From assembly GCA_938002955.1 (NCBI GenBank), contig CALLAA010000143.1:1-51615 (forward strand): 51,615 bases of DNA. The letters are read 5' to 3'. Positions 14,983-23,696 of the stretch are shown piece by piece; within the stretch, counting starts at the first letter, position 1; each line of letters begins with the position of its first letter. Origin of the DNA: an uncultured Acidimicrobiales bacterium. Its GTDB lineage: Bacteria > Actinomycetota > Acidimicrobiia > Acidimicrobiales > SHLQ01. The notes under the pieces are model-generated. The model was not told where the DNA came from. It ran no database searches and saw only the letters and a program-made list of their open reading frames with translations. The translations under genes were made by a program, and so were the position numbers.

Positions 14983-16131
14983 ATGAGCGCCGTCACGCAG
15001 CCAGACGCGCCTGACGGACGTCAGGAACTGACCGGGCTCACCGCATGGCGTGGTGTCGCCGCGATTCTTGTGGTGCTCTACCACCTCGACGGCCTGTTCA
15101 GGGCAGTTGGACAAGACCTCGCCCTCGGACCGTTCACGGCGGTCATCGAGCGGGGATACGCCTTTGTCGACATGTTCTTCATCTTGAGCGGCTTTGTGAT
15201 CGCTCACGTGTACGGCCAGCGAAACCTGCTCGAGCGAGGGGCGCTGCGTCGCTTTCTGGCGCTGCGGCTTGGTCGCATCTACCCACTGCATCTCTTCGTT
15301 ATCGCACTCCTACTGGTCCTGCCGTTACTGCGCCTCTTGCAGGGCGATGTGGCGTTCTCGGGGTCGATGTCCCTTGGGTCATTGCTGACCGAGTTGTTGT
15401 TGCTCGATTCGATTGGACTGCACGACGGCTTGACCTGGAACGAGGTGTCCTGGTCGGTGAGCGCCGAGTGGATCTCCTACTTGCTTGCCCCAGTGCTCCT
15501 GCTGCTCGTTCGTGGTCGGCGGGTCTCGAACGGGGCTGTAGGAGTCGTCCTGGCCATGTTGTGGGTCGGTCTGTTTCTCCTCGCCGACGACGACGGTTAC
15601 CTCGGCTACGAACCATTCCGTATTGGCTGGATCCGAGGCGTCCTCGGCTTCACGATGGGAATCTGCACCTATCGTCTGTCGGAGCTACCGGTGATACGGC
15701 GTCTCAGCGGTCAGCGTGGCGCTGTCGTGGTGTCGGCGATCGCCGTGGTCGCCGCTGCCACCGTGTCGCCACACGATGCATTGCTCACGCCGTTCTTTCT
15801 CGTGCTAATCGTGACATCGATCGCGTCCACCGGTAGCGAAGCACAGCTCTTGAGCAGCGCTCCCATGCGCTGGCTTGGCGACATCTCCTACTCGACCTAC
15901 ATGTTGCAACAGGTCTTCCTGATCGGAACGCTCAACGTGATGGCGCGGGTGACGACGGTGTTCTCGCCCGTCGCCTTGTGGGCGATCACCGTTGTGTGGT
16001 TGCTCGCCCTGATCGGCGTTTCCTCACTGACCTACCGATGTATCGAAGTGCCGGCACGCGACGCTGTGCGCGGCAAGGTGCGGGCGCGTACGGCGTTGCA
16101 TGAACGCGAGCCCGCTCGAGTGGCGAGTTAG
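14983..16131 (+). CDS. Acyltransferase 3 family membrane protein (OafA/YrhL-like)
   Basis: 382 residues with about ten membrane helices. The acyltransferase-3 signatures are visible: [19 protein letters not shown] near the N-terminus with the conserved His, [17 protein letters not shown], and [12 protein letters not shown]. Proteins of this family transfer O-acyl groups (often acetyl or succinyl) to sugars of surface polysaccharides, peptidoglycan or macrolides, using donors from the cytosol. No glycan gene lies next to it, so the acceptor cannot be named. The stop overlaps the stop of the convergent fumarase gene. Confidence 0.9.
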   Translation: MSAVTQPDAPDGRQELTGLTAWRGVAAILVVLYHLDGLFRAVGQDLALGPFTAVIERGYAFVDMFFILSGFVIAHVYGQRNLLERGALRRFLALRLGRIYPLHLFVIALLLVLPLLRLLQGDVAFSGSMSLGSLLTELLLLDSIGLHDGLTWNEVSWSVSAEWISYLLAPVLLLLVRGRRVSNGAVGVVLAMLWVGLFLLADDDGYLGYEPFRIGWIRGVLGFTMGICTYRLSELPVIRRLSGQRGAVVVSAIAVVAAATVSPHDALLTPFFLVLIVTSIASTGSEAQLLSSAPMRWLGDISYSTYMLQQVFLIGTLNVMARVTTVFSPVALWAITVVWLLALIGVSSLTYRCIEVPARDAVRGKVRARTALHEREPARVAS

Positions 16132-17759
16132 CGCAAGCTAACCGGGGTGCTGACCTCGGCGAAGAAGTCGTTGCCCTTGTCATCGATAATGATGAACGCC
16201 GGGAAGTTCTCGACCTCAATGCGCCAGACCGCTTCCATGCCGAGCTCCTCGTACTCGAGCACTTCGACCTTGCGTATGGCATCTTTCGCGAGTCGTGCCG
16301 CAGGACCTCCGATCGATCCGAGGTAGAAGCCGCCGTGAGCCTTGCACGCATCGACTACCTGCTGGGACCGGTTGCCCTTGGCGAGCATGACCATCGAGCC
16401 ACCAGCCGCCTGGAATTGTTCGACGTAGCTGTCCATGCGGCCTGCGGTCGTTGGACCGAAGGAGCCCGATGCGTATCCCTCCGGTGTCTTGGCGGGGCCG
16501 GCGTAGTAGATCGGATGGTTTTGGAGATACTCGGGCATTGGCTCGCCAGCATCGAGCCGTTCTTTGATCTTGGCGTGGACGATGTCGCGGCCGACCACGA
16601 GCGTTCCGGTGAGCGACAGGCGGGTCTTGACCGGGTGTTTCGTGAGCTCGTCGCGAATCTCCGACATTGGACGATTCAGATCGATCTTCACTTCTGTAGC
16701 GCCGAGGTCGTCTTCGGTAACCTCGGGTAGGTAGTGCGCTGGGTCATGCTCGAGCTGTTCGAGGAAGACTCCATCTTTGGTGATCTTGCCGAGCGCCTGG
16801 CGGTCGGCTGAACACGAGACCGCAATGCCGACCGGGTTCGAGGCCCCATGGCGGGGGAGCCGGATCACCCGAACGTCATGGCAGAAGTATTTGCCGCCGA
16901 ACTGAGCGCCGATGCCCATCTCGCGAGTCAGTTCGAGAATTCGTTGTTCCCACTCGAGGTCGCGAAAGCCGTGCCCGAGCATGGTGCCCTCGGTGGGCAG
17001 GTCATCGAGGTAGCGAGCCGATGCGTACTTTGCGGTCTTGAGGTTGTACTCGGCCGATGTGCCGCCGATAACCACGGCGAGGTGATACGGGGGACAGGCG
17101 GCGGTGCCAAGCTTGCGAAGGTTGATGTCGAGGAACTCCATCAGGCTGTCGGGGTTGAGGAGGGCTTTGGTCTCTTGGAATAAGTAGGTCTTGTTTGCAG
17201 AGCCGCCGCCCTTGGCCATGAAGAGGAACTTGTAGGCGTCGCCTTGAGTTGCGTAGAGCTCGATCTGTGCCGGCAGATTGTTCTTGGTGTTCTTCTCCTC
17301 GAAGAGGCTGAGCGGAGCCAGCTGGCTATAGCGAAGGTTCGAGGTCAGGTACGTATCGAAAATGCCGCGGCTGATGACCTCTTCGTCGTCGAAACCAGTG
17401 AAGACGTTCTGGCCTTTCTTGCCCATCACGATCGCCGTGCCGGTGTCCTGGCACATCGGCAGGATGCCGCCCGCCGCGATATTTGCGTTCTGGAGCAGCT
17501 CGGTGGCAACGAAGTGATCGTTGGGCGATGCCTCGTCGTCCTCGAGAATGTTCTGCAGCTGCTGAAGGTGCGATGGCCGCAGATAGTGAGCGATGTCGCG
17601 CATTGCCGTTGCGGTGAGGAGCTGGATTGCTTCTGGCTCGACCTTCAGGAACTCGTGGCCGTTGGCCTCAAAGGTCGAGACGCCGTCGGTCGAGAGCTGG
17701 CGGTAGGTGGTGGTGTCCTCGCCCAAGGGGAGGAGCTCGGAGTACTCAAAGTTCGTCAC
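16128..17759 (-). CDS. fumA: Fumarate hydratase, class I (iron-sulfur)
   Basis: 543 residues, full length for the single-chain class I fumarase, which interconverts fumarate and malate in the TCA cycle. The three 4Fe-4S cysteines are Cys103 (PMCQDTGTA), Cys222 (TAACPPYH) and Cys316 (AVSCSADR), matching the known E. coli FumA spacing with a two-residue shift. Because the cluster is oxygen-sensitive, many aerobic actinobacteria use the class II enzyme; whether class II is also present cannot be seen here. GTG start; TACTCT lies exactly six bases upstream with no Shine-Dalgarno, so the mRNA is probably leaderless. Confidence 0.95.
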   Translation of the reverse strand: MTNFEYSELLPLGEDTTTYRQLSTDGVSTFEANGHEFLKVEPEAIQLLTATAMRDIAHYLRPSHLQQLQNILEDDEASPNDHFVATELLQNANIAAGGILPMCQDTGTAIVMGKKGQNVFTGFDDEEVISRGIFDTYLTSNLRYSQLAPLSLFEEKNTKNNLPAQIELYATQGDAYKFLFMAKGGGSANKTYLFQETKALLNPDSLMEFLDINLRKLGTAACPPYHLAVVIGGTSAEYNLKTAKYASARYLDDLPTEGTMLGHGFRDLEWEQRILELTREMGIGAQFGGKYFCHDVRVIRLPRHGASNPVGIAVSCSADRQALGKITKDGVFLEQLEHDPAHYLPEVTEDDLGATEVKIDLNRPMSEIRDELTKHPVKTRLSLTGTLVVGRDIVHAKIKERLDAGEPMPEYLQNHPIYYAGPAKTPEGYASGSFGPTTAGRMDSYVEQFQAAGGSMVMLAKGNRSQQVVDACKAHGGFYLGSIGGPAARLAKDAIRKVEVLEYEELGMEAVWRIEVENFPAFIIIDDKGNDFFAEVSTPVSLR

Positions 17760-17765
17760 CCTTCG

Positions 17766-17771
17766 AGAGTA
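17766..17771 (-). promoter_or_regulatory. -10 box (TACTCT) of the fumarase gene
   Basis: TACTCT on the minus strand ends exactly six bases before GTG 17759; no ribosome binding site is visible. Confidence 0.55.
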
Positions 17772-17824
17772 TCGCTACCAGCGCCGCTCCAATGGCTTGG
17801 TGGGAATCAGCCAGGCGGCGTGCG

Positions 17825-19276
17825 CTAGGAGAGACGATTCTCGGGACCGAAGCGAGAACGGGTTGCGGCCCGATCGACCTTGCCCATGGGGTTTCGGGGA
17901 AGCGACGAGACGGCGATGATTGCGTCGACGGGCAGGTTGCTTGCTTCGGTGATGCCCATTGCGAGTTCGATGAGATCCAATCGGTCGGCGCCGACGAACT
18001 CGGGAGCGGCGACGACAGCGAGACCGACGATCTGCCCAAGGCGGTCGTCGGAGATGCCGACAGCGCACGCTTCGGCAACGAAGTCAGCGTCGCAGGCTGC
18101 AGCCTCGAGGGCTGTTGGGTCGATATTCGTGCCGCCGCGGATGATCAGGTCGCTGATTCGGCCGATGACCGACAGGGCGCCATCGGCGTCGAGCCGTCCA
18201 ATGTCGCCGGTGTGTAGTGCGCCGTTGCGGAACAGCTGTGCGGTCCGCTCCGGGTCATCGAGGTAGCCGAGCGTCCCGGTCCAGGTTCGGGCCCAAGGGC
18301 CGGTTGTGGAAGGGCGTAGGCAGATCTCGCCTTCGACTCCTGGCTCAGCGAGCGCGGTGTTCGTGCTGACGATATCGATCTCGATGTGGGGGAGGGGAAA
18401 CCCTCGCCCGCTGCCGATGGGGTCGTCGAGCGATTCGCGCACGACGCCGGTTGGGGCTTCGCTCATGCCGTAACTGAGCGTTGGACGAACACCGAACCGC
18501 GTCGCGAAGCGGGCGAGAAGCTCTGGGGCGGCTCCCGAGCCGCCGAGAATGACACGATCGAGTCCATCGAGTTGTTCGGTGACGACGGTGTCGCTCTCGA
18601 GGAGATCAAAGGCCAGAGCCGGCACCGCAAAGAGACGGGTGACGCCATGTGTGGCGATGTCGGCGGCGAGCGTTGGCCCATACCGGCTTCCCATCACGAC
18701 AAAGGTGGTTCCGCGAAGCAAGGCCGAAAGTGGGCCGAGCATGAAGATGTTGGCGTTGCCGAGATCGAGCGGGGTGCCGATGCGCTCATCGGGCGTCGGC
18801 GGCTCGAGTTCGACACTGATCAGGCCGGGTCCAAGCAGCGTGTGTTGACTATGCACAACCGCTTTGGGAGTACCGGTTGTGCCAGAGGTAAACGCGACCA
18901 CAGCCGGAGCATACGGGTCCAAGATTTGTGAGCGATTCTGCAGGCTGAGGCTGCAAAATCGCTCACAAATCTTTGTGGGGTCGGTTGGGCTGGCGAGCCA
19001 AATGGCTCCGGCTCGAAATGTCGCCAGGATCGAAATGACCTTGTCGGCTGAATTGCCCGGTGGCCACCAGCAGCATTGGCCTGGAGAGATCGTGCGAGCG
19101 ACTTGCCCAACCGCGTGGTCGAGTTCGGACCAGGTCCACGACAGTTCGCCGTCGATCAGTGCCAGGCGCTCGGGATGTTCGGCGAGGCCGGCGTCGAGGA
19201 CCGACGCAACGTCGGCTGGCCCAAAGGGGTATGGGCGAGGTGTGGGGTGTTGGTACAGCCCGTCGGTGTTGAGCAA
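17825..19276 (-). CDS. AMP-binding acyl-CoA synthetase/ligase family protein with in-frame palindromic repeat
   Basis: 483 residues of the ANL adenylating superfamily: P-loop FTSGTTGTPK (129-138), YGMSEAPTG, GDIGRLDADG, GRISDLIIRGG and the C-terminal catalytic lysine in PRNPMGKVDR. The chain activates a carboxylic acid with ATP, probably for CoA transfer. Residues 102-118 (KICERFCSLSLQNRSQI) are encoded by a palindromic DNA repeat found twice more near 42.5 kb. The segment between the first helical region and the P-loop is also about 40-60 residues shorter than usual, so the repeat may mark a deletion. The start is a TTG at 19276, eight bases after the HD gene stop; this is uncertain. Activity is plausible because the core motifs are intact. 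Confidence 0.85.
   Translation of the reverse strand: MLNTDGLYQHPTPRPYPFGPADVASVLDAGLAEHPERLALIDGELSWTWSELDHAVGQVARTISPGQCCWWPPGNSADKVISILATFRAGAIWLASPTDPTKICERFCSLSLQNRSQILDPYAPAVVAFTSGTTGTPKAVVHSQHTLLGPGLISVELEPPTPDERIGTPLDLGNANIFMLGPLSALLRGTTFVVMGSRYGPTLAADIATHGVTRLFAVPALAFDLLESDTVVTEQLDGLDRVILGGSGAAPELLARFATRFGVRPTLSYGMSEAPTGVVRESLDDPIGSGRGFPLPHIEIDIVSTNTALAEPGVEGEICLRPSTTGPWARTWTGTLGYLDDPERTAQLFRNGALHTGDIGRLDADGALSVIGRISDLIIRGGTNIDPTALEAAACDADFVAEACAVGISDDRLGQIVGLAVVAAPEFVGADRLDLIELAMGITEASNLPVDAIIAVSSLPRNPMGKVDRAATRSRFGPENRLS
18921..18973. repeat. Palindromic repeat copy A, inside the AMP-binding gene
   Basis: A 53-base near-perfect palindrome: arms of 23 bases with one mismatch around a seven-base GCTGAGG loop. 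The outer 14 bases on one side and 21 on the other are identical to the copies at 42461 and 42520. On the gene strand it is read in frame, without stops, as KICERFCSLSLQNRSQI, just upstream of the ATP-binding P-loop. Confidence 0.9.
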
Positions 19277-19284
19277 CGCGTTCG

Positions 19285-19884
19285 CTACTTCTGGACGGCG
19301 TCCTTGACGGCATCGAGGCTGCTCAGACCTCCAGGCCCAAACATCGCATCGAGGAGCGGTACGTAGTATTCGAGCGGCGGGGTCGTGGCCTCGGGATCGA
19401 ACGACGGCATATCGAACTTGGCGCAGAATTCTTCGCAGTGATCGTAGAACTCGTGATCCTTGAGCTCGTCACGCTTGTTGCGATCCATGCCGAGGTGATG
19501 GAAGTAGTAGTACCCCTGCACGGTCCCATGGTGCTTGACCATCCAATGGTTTGCATCGGACACATATGGCTTGAGAATTCCGGCCGCGATATCGGGATGA
19601 TTGAACGGGGCGAGGACATCTCCAATGTCGTGAAGTAACGCACACACGATGTATTCCTCGTCCTTACCGTCTTGTTCGGCGAGGTGGGCGGTCTGCAAGC
19701 AATGGGTCAGCCGGTCGACGGCGAACCCGCCCTGGTCGCTCTTGAGCGTTTCGAGTTGTTTGACGACCTGACCAGCGACCTCGTTGTGGGCCAGATCGAT
19801 GACCGATCCAACAATGATGTCCCAGTCCTGCTTTGTGGACTGATCCATGCGGGTGAACGTTGCTCGTGGTGCGGTATCGGTCAT
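19285..19884 (-). CDS. HD-domain protein, possibly a MIOX/PhnZ-like diiron oxygenase
   Basis: 199 residues. Metal ligands of an HD fold are visible: His61 (LTHCLQTA), His85-Asp86 (LLHDIGD), His96 (FNHPDIA) and His118/119 (MVKHHG), followed by a Tyr-rich YYYFHHL. This pattern, with extra histidines and no phosphohydrolase-specific signature, resembles the mixed-valence diiron oxygenases of the HD superfamily (PhnZ, TmpB, myo-inositol oxygenase) as well as ordinary HD phosphohydrolases. I cannot decide between them from sequence. It lies eight bases before the AMP-binding gene on the same strand, so the two are likely co-transcribed. A CATGCT hexamer is six bases upstream of the ATG. Confidence 0.72.
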   Translation of the reverse strand: MTDTAPRATFTRMDQSTKQDWDIIVGSVIDLAHNEVAGQVVKQLETLKSDQGGFAVDRLTHCLQTAHLAEQDGKDEEYIVCALLHDIGDVLAPFNHPDIAAGILKPYVSDANHWMVKHHGTVQGYYYFHHLGMDRNKRDELKDHEFYDHCEEFCAKFDMPSFDPEATTPPLEYYVPLLDAMFGPGGLSSLDAVKDAVQK

Positions 19885-19890
19885 GTAACC

Positions 19891-19896
19891 AGCATG
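19891..19896 (-). promoter_or_regulatory. Weak -10 box (CATGCT) of the HD gene
   Basis: CATGCT ends six bases before ATG 19884. It fits only the A and final T of TANNNT. The DUF2797 gene ends 22 bases upstream on the same strand, so read-through is equally possible. Confidence 0.25.
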
Positions 19897-19905
19897 GCAT
19901 AGAAC

Positions 19906-20886
19906 TCAAAACAAGCTGTCTTGCACCGTCAACTCGTCGGGAACTACCTCGGCAATGACGATCTCGACGCCGAACAGCGCTCGGATGTCGGCAACGAATC
20001 GGTCGCTCGAACCAGGCCTGGAGATGACAACGACCCGGCCGCTAGCGGTCAGAAATTCGATGTCGTGGTTCCCCGACTGGAGCTTTAGGGGATAGGCGTG
20101 GACACGATGCCACAGTGGATCGGTCGAGATTGGGCTGACCCAACCGGTCGAGCGCGTCTCGACACGATCGTCGCCATGTTGTTCGATGAGCGCGTGGACC
20201 GTCGTGGTCCAGCGGCTCAGCTCGGTGCGGAGCGCATCATCGGCGACAGGCTGGATTAACCCGGCGAGCTTGCGCCGAACCGAAACCGACTGCGGTAGAC
20301 CCAGCTCGACCGTGACCCGATCTTCGAGGGATCGAACAGCGAACCCGTCGGTCGTGGTCGCCACCACTTGGGCGACCCACGCTCCCTGCTCTTCGAGGCG
20401 GGTCTGCAAGCGAGGTGCTGTCGACGTTCCGACCTTGATCGACCCGTCTCGGAAGGTCGCCAAGTACAGGTTATTTGGCTGCTCGAGGTGTGAGCGGACC
20501 GCAGCGTCGAGCTCGCCCGCTCCACGGTTGTGGGCATGGTGGAGCTGGGACGCGAACGTGGCGTCGCTCGCTGCACATCGGTCGCAGGTGCGGCCATCGT
20601 GTAGCGGAGGGCGGTCGCAGTCCTCCCAGGCCACACCACGTTGACGAAACGGCTTGTGGCCAATGCAACGCCGCGGTGCGTCGGGGCCGGTCGAGTATTG
20701 CAGTGCGAGCCCCGATAACGCCAGGAGCTCGGAAGCTCGACCGTTGCGACGCAGGCGAAGCTTGGGCGAGCCGTTGTTCCACACCATGCCGGTGATGACC
20801 ACCGATTCGCCAGCTTCCACCGCTGGATTCTGGCGAAGAAGCAGGCGCAATGACGAACCCGGACCCTTCGTTGACGTTCCTTGCAC
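19906..20886 (-). CDS. DUF2797 domain protein
   Basis: 326 residues. Central motif NLYLATFRDGSIKVGTSTAPRLQTRLEEQGA is the DUF2797 hallmark (LYLA...IKVG...R..EQGA). Upstream a cysteine-rich stretch (about 75-105: RRCIGH, EDCDR, TCDRCAA) looks like a zinc ribbon. Family function is not established; members are conserved in actinobacteria and some archaea. GTG start at 20886 is the best available, with no clear Shine-Dalgarno or -10 box, so the start is uncertain. The gene is divergent from the IclR regulator across 64 bases. Confidence 0.75.
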   Translation of the reverse strand: MQGTSTKGPGSSLRLLLRQNPAVEAGESVVITGMVWNNGSPKLRLRRNGRASELLALSGLALQYSTGPDAPRRCIGHKPFRQRGVAWEDCDRPPLHDGRTCDRCAASDATFASQLHHAHNRGAGELDAAVRSHLEQPNNLYLATFRDGSIKVGTSTAPRLQTRLEEQGAWVAQVVATTTDGFAVRSLEDRVTVELGLPQSVSVRRKLAGLIQPVADDALRTELSRWTTTVHALIEQHGDDRVETRSTGWVSPISTDPLWHRVHAYPLKLQSGNHDIEFLTASGRVVVISRPGSSDRFVADIRALFGVEIVIAEVVPDELTVQDSLF

Positions 20887-20933
20887 ACCAGAGTTCCCGG
20901 TATGTGGGAAAGCTTGCAGTTACCTAATTGTTG

Positions 20934-20947
20934 GGAATACTGTTTCC
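20934..20947. promoter_or_regulatory. Candidate IclR operator overlapping the iclR -10 box
   Basis: GGAATACTGTTTCC has GGAA/TTCC arms around six bases, close to the TGGAA...TTCCA pattern known for IclR-type sites, and it contains the TACTGT -10 hexamer. A second, looser TTCCC-N7-GGGAA pair lies at 20894-20910, nearer the DUF2797 start. Both are in the 64-base divergent gap, so the regulator may control itself and DUF2797. Confidence 0.45.
20938..20943 (+). promoter_or_regulatory. -10 box (TACTGT) of the IclR gene
   Basis: TACTGT ends seven bases before GTG 20951, with no Shine-Dalgarno, and lies inside the GGAA/TTCC palindrome. Confidence 0.5.
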
Positions 20948-20950
20948 GTC

Positions 20951-21700
20951 GTGTCCGTAACCTCGATCGACCGGTCGTTCCGCATCCTTCAGGAGATCTC
21001 CGAACAACCAGGCTCGCTCACCGACCTCTCACGTGCGCTCGACATACCGACGAGCACGATGGGGCGCTTCTTGGGTTCGCTCCAAGCAGCCGGAGCAATC
21101 CAACGAGAATCCAACGGCACATATTCGATCGGACCGACGATCATCCGACTCGCGGGTGGACGAACCGCCAGTCCAGATCTGCTCACCGTGGCGGGAGCGC
21201 ATATTTCGGCATTGGCAAAGCTCACGAATGAGACAGCGGGTATCGCTGCCTCGGTCGATGATGATGTGCTGCACCTCGGCCAGGTCAGTAGCGATGCCGA
21301 CGTGCGGGTCCGCGACTGGACGGGTGAGCAAGTTGCTGCGCATCACGGCTGCACCGGGCTCGTTGTTATGGCGTACTGGCCCGAGGCGCAGATCGATCGG
21401 TACCTCGCCCAGGCGCTCGAGTCATTCAACGAGCACACGGTCATCGACGCCAACGTCATTCGGGAGCGGCTCGCACACATCCGGTCGGCCGGATACCTGT
21501 GGACGACCGATGAGTATGCCCGTGGCGTCACTTCGGCGGCAGCCCCTGTTCGTGACAGCACCGGGCGAGCGGTTGGAGCGCTGCACGTCTTTGGGCCCTC
21601 GTACCGATTCCCGAACGCCGAAGACATCGAGTCGCTATCGGCCGAACTCTGTCGACGAGCCGAGCAGATCAGCTCGGTTCTTCGCTTCCACGTCCAGTAA
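20951..21700 (+). CDS. IclR-family transcriptional regulator
   Basis: 249 residues. The N-terminal winged helix (about 4-60: SIDRSFRILQEIS, SLTDLSRALDIPTSTMGRFLGSL) is followed by the IclR GAF-like effector domain. The GTG start is fixed by the family's usual beginning and by TACTGT seven bases upstream. The MttB-family methyltransferase starts 45 bases downstream with its own ribosome binding site, so the regulator probably controls or is co-transcribed with methylamine/betaine metabolism. Effector unknown. The palindrome at its promoter suggests autoregulation. Confidence 0.9.
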   Translation: MSVTSIDRSFRILQEISEQPGSLTDLSRALDIPTSTMGRFLGSLQAAGAIQRESNGTYSIGPTIIRLAGGRTASPDLLTVAGAHISALAKLTNETAGIAASVDDDVLHLGQVSSDADVRVRDWTGEQVAAHHGCTGLVVMAYWPEAQIDRYLAQALESFNEHTVIDANVIRERLAHIRSAGYLWTTDEYARGVTSAAAPVRDSTGRAVGALHVFGPSYRFPNAEDIESLSAELCRRAEQISSVLRFHVQ

Positions 21701-21745
21701 CAACGTCGCCGGAAGGCAACAGCAACACACGCACAGGAGAGCGCA

Positions 21746-23317
21746 ATGACAACGGGTACAACCCCAGATGATGCTGGTGGCGAGCCACGCCGAAGGCGTA
21801 CTGGTGGGCGACAGCGAACCCGGGCCGCGGCGAAGGGAAACCTCGAGCAGGTTGGCTTCCAACAGGTCCGCCGACCATTCGAGGCCACCAAGGTCGTGTC
21901 CGAGGATGAACTCGAAGCAATCCATGAAGCCTCGCTCGTCGTGCTTCGCGACATCGGCATCGACTTTCTCGATGACACCGCCCGCCAGATGGTCGTCGAC
22001 GCTGGAGCGACAGCGGACGGCGAACGGGTTCGCTTCGACCCCGAGATGGTCACCGAGCTCATCTCGACGTGTCCCCGTGAGTTCACGATGCATGCGCCGA
22101 ACCCTGCCCACAACGTACAGATCGGGGGAGACAACGTCGTGTTCACGGCGGTGGCGAGCCCGCCGAACGTGTCGGATACCGCTGGCGGCCGGCGCGCCGG
22201 CAACCGTGAGGACTTTCGAAACCTCGTGCGCCTTACCCAACACTTCAACGCCATTCACATGCATGCGGGCTACCCCGTCGAACCGGCGGACATCCACGCC
22301 TCCGTGCGCCATCTGCACGCCACCTATGACCTGTTGACGTTGAGCGACAAGGCGCTGAACGCCTACAGCCTCGGTACCCAACGCAACATCGACTGCCTCG
22401 AGATGATCCGGATCGCACGCCAGGTGCCCGATGAGCAGCTCGATCGGGAACCTTCGGTGCACACGGTGATTAACTCATCGTCACCGCTTCGTCTCGACAT
22501 CCCCATGCTGCAAGGTATCCGGGCCTACTCGGCACGGAACCAGGTCATTATCATTACGCCGTTTACACTCGCTGGGGCCATGGCACCGGTGACCGTCGCC
22601 GGTGCGGTAACGCAACAAAACGCTGAAGCCTTGGCCGGAATGGTGATGACCCAGGTTGTTCGCGCAGGTTCGCCGGTGGTCTACGGCGGGTTCACCAGCA
22701 ATGTCGACATGAAGTCTGGATCTCCAGCCTTCGGGACGCCCGAGTTCATCAAATCCGCAATGCTCGGTGGGCAACTCGCTCGGCGTTACAACGTGCCCTA
22801 TCGGTCATCGAATGTGAATGCGGCCAATGCCGTCGATGCACAAGCCGGATATGAGTCGGCCTTCTCGCTGTGGGGAGCGATCATGGGCGGAGCCAACATC
22901 GTCTTCCACGGAGCGGGCTGGCTCGAAGGCGGCTTGCGCGCCAGTTACGAGAAGATGGTTCTCGATGCCGACCTGCTCTCGATGATGCAGACATTCCTTG
23001 AGCCGATCGGCGTGACCCCCGATGACCTCGCGATCGACGCGATCGCCGATGTCGGGCCGGGCGGACATTTCTTTGGGACTCAACACACCCAAGACCGTTA
23101 CAAGACCGCGTTCTACAGTCCGTTCGTTTCGGACTGGCGCAACTTTGAATCGTGGGAGGAAGCAGGTTCGCCCACAGCGCACGACAAAACCACCACGCTC
23201 GCTCAGGAGTTCCTCGCTGAATGCGAGGCACCGAAGATGGACCCGTCGACTCGAGCGGAACTCGATGAATTCCTCGCCAAGCGCGTCGAAGAGGGTGGCG
23301 TTCAAACAGATTATTGA
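21746..23317 (+). CDS. Trimethylamine methyltransferase (MttB) family protein, non-pyrrolysine type
   Basis: 523 residues of the MttB superfamily (TIM barrel) that moves a methyl group from a quaternary or tertiary amine to a corrinoid protein. The open frame contains no internal TAG, so this is the pyrrolysine-free branch that in characterised anaerobes includes glycine betaine methyltransferase (MtgB). The N-terminal 35 residues are Arg/Gly-rich and disordered. AGGAG precedes the ATG at a good distance. No corrinoid-binding protein (MttC-like) or corrinoid methyltransferase is in the window, so the methyl acceptor must be elsewhere or the chemistry differs. The IclR gene immediately upstream is the likely regulator. 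Confidence 0.9.
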   Translation: MTTGTTPDDAGGEPRRRRTGGRQRTRAAAKGNLEQVGFQQVRRPFEATKVVSEDELEAIHEASLVVLRDIGIDFLDDTARQMVVDAGATADGERVRFDPEMVTELISTCPREFTMHAPNPAHNVQIGGDNVVFTAVASPPNVSDTAGGRRAGNREDFRNLVRLTQHFNAIHMHAGYPVEPADIHASVRHLHATYDLLTLSDKALNAYSLGTQRNIDCLEMIRIARQVPDEQLDREPSVHTVINSSSPLRLDIPMLQGIRAYSARNQVIIITPFTLAGAMAPVTVAGAVTQQNAEALAGMVMTQVVRAGSPVVYGGFTSNVDMKSGSPAFGTPEFIKSAMLGGQLARRYNVPYRSSNVNAANAVDAQAGYESAFSLWGAIMGGANIVFHGAGWLEGGLRASYEKMVLDADLLSMMQTFLEPIGVTPDDLAIDAIADVGPGGHFFGTQHTQDRYKTAFYSPFVSDWRNFESWEEAGSPTAHDKTTTLAQEFLAECEAPKMDPSTRAELDEFLAKRVEEGGVQTDY

Positions 23318-23318
23318 T

Positions 23319-23335
23319 GCACATCGGCGATGTGC
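23319..23335 (+). terminator. Small hairpin directly after the MttB stop
   Basis: GCACATC / GATGTGC, a perfect seven-base-pair stem with a three-base loop, starts two bases after the stop. No T tract follows. It may act together with the larger hairpin at 23353. Confidence 0.4.
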
Positions 23336-23352
23336 CGACATGACGCTGACGT

Positions 23353-23378
23353 GCTGGCTGAGTGGCTACTCAGCCAGC
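23353..23378. terminator. Bidirectional hairpin between convergent MttB and cold-shock genes
   Basis: Perfect 11-base-pair stem (GCTGGCTGAGT / ACTCAGCCAGC) with a GGCT loop, placed between the convergent gene ends at 23317 and 23404. No T tract on either side, so it could be a rho-independent-like or processing hairpin for both. Confidence 0.6.
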
Positions 23379-23403
23379 GGTCGCTATGGCAACGGCAGCG
23401 GTG

Positions 23404-23604
23404 TTAGACAGCCGTGACGTTGAGGGCTTCGTCACCCTTACGTCCCGGACCAACCTCGAATTCGACCGCTTGGCCCTCTTCGAGTGACTTGTATCCGTCC
23501 CCAGCAATGTTGCTGTAGTGAACGAAGACGTCGTCGCCGTCGTCGCGTGAGATGAATCCGTAGCCCTTCTCGTTGTTGAAGAACTTGACGGTTCCTGATG
23601 GCAT
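23404..23604 (-). CDS. csp: Cold-shock-domain protein (CspA family)
   Basis: 66 residues, the normal size of a single cold-shock domain. The RNA-binding motifs are GYGFI (RNP1) and VFVHY (RNP2). Such proteins bind single-stranded RNA/DNA and act as RNA chaperones. The start MPSGTVKFF is that of the family; upstream in-frame ATG codons only extend into the leader. Unlike most neighbours it has a long 5' leader of up to 175 bases with several hairpins, typical of thermally regulated csp genes. Confidence 0.96.
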   Translation of the reverse strand: MPSGTVKFFNNEKGYGFISRDDGDDVFVHYSNIAGDGYKSLEEGQAVEFEVGPGRKGDEALNVTAV

Positions 23605-23654
23605 AACTTCGCTTCTTTCCTTGATCCCGCACAGTAGATAGTGCCACCGTACGC

Positions 23655-23696
23655 ATGCTCCAAACGTGGAGCATTCCAAATGCTAATTCGAATTAG
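23655..23696 (-). promoter_or_regulatory. Structured leader of the cold-shock gene: alternative hairpins and a 14-bp palindrome
   Basis: Three nested inverted repeats occur about 50-90 bases upstream of the start codon: ATGCTCCA/TGGAGCAT (23655-23674, four-base loop), AGCATT/AATGCT (23670-23684, three-base loop) sharing the GCAT arm with the first, and the perfect palindrome CTAATTCGAATTAG (23683-23696). The first two are mutually exclusive, a layout able to switch with temperature. The palindrome may instead be a protein site or promoter part. Confidence 0.5.

Noticed and set aside
18921-18973. Lac-operator-like TTGTGAGCG at the ends of the palindromic repeats
   Set aside because: The match covers only the outer bases, no LacI-type gene is in the window and one copy lies in coding sequence. 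The element is better explained as a dispersed repeat.
21746-23317. A pyrrolysine (amber) codon in the MttB homolog
   Set aside because: The 523-codon frame has no internal TAG, so it belongs to the pyrrolysine-free branch.
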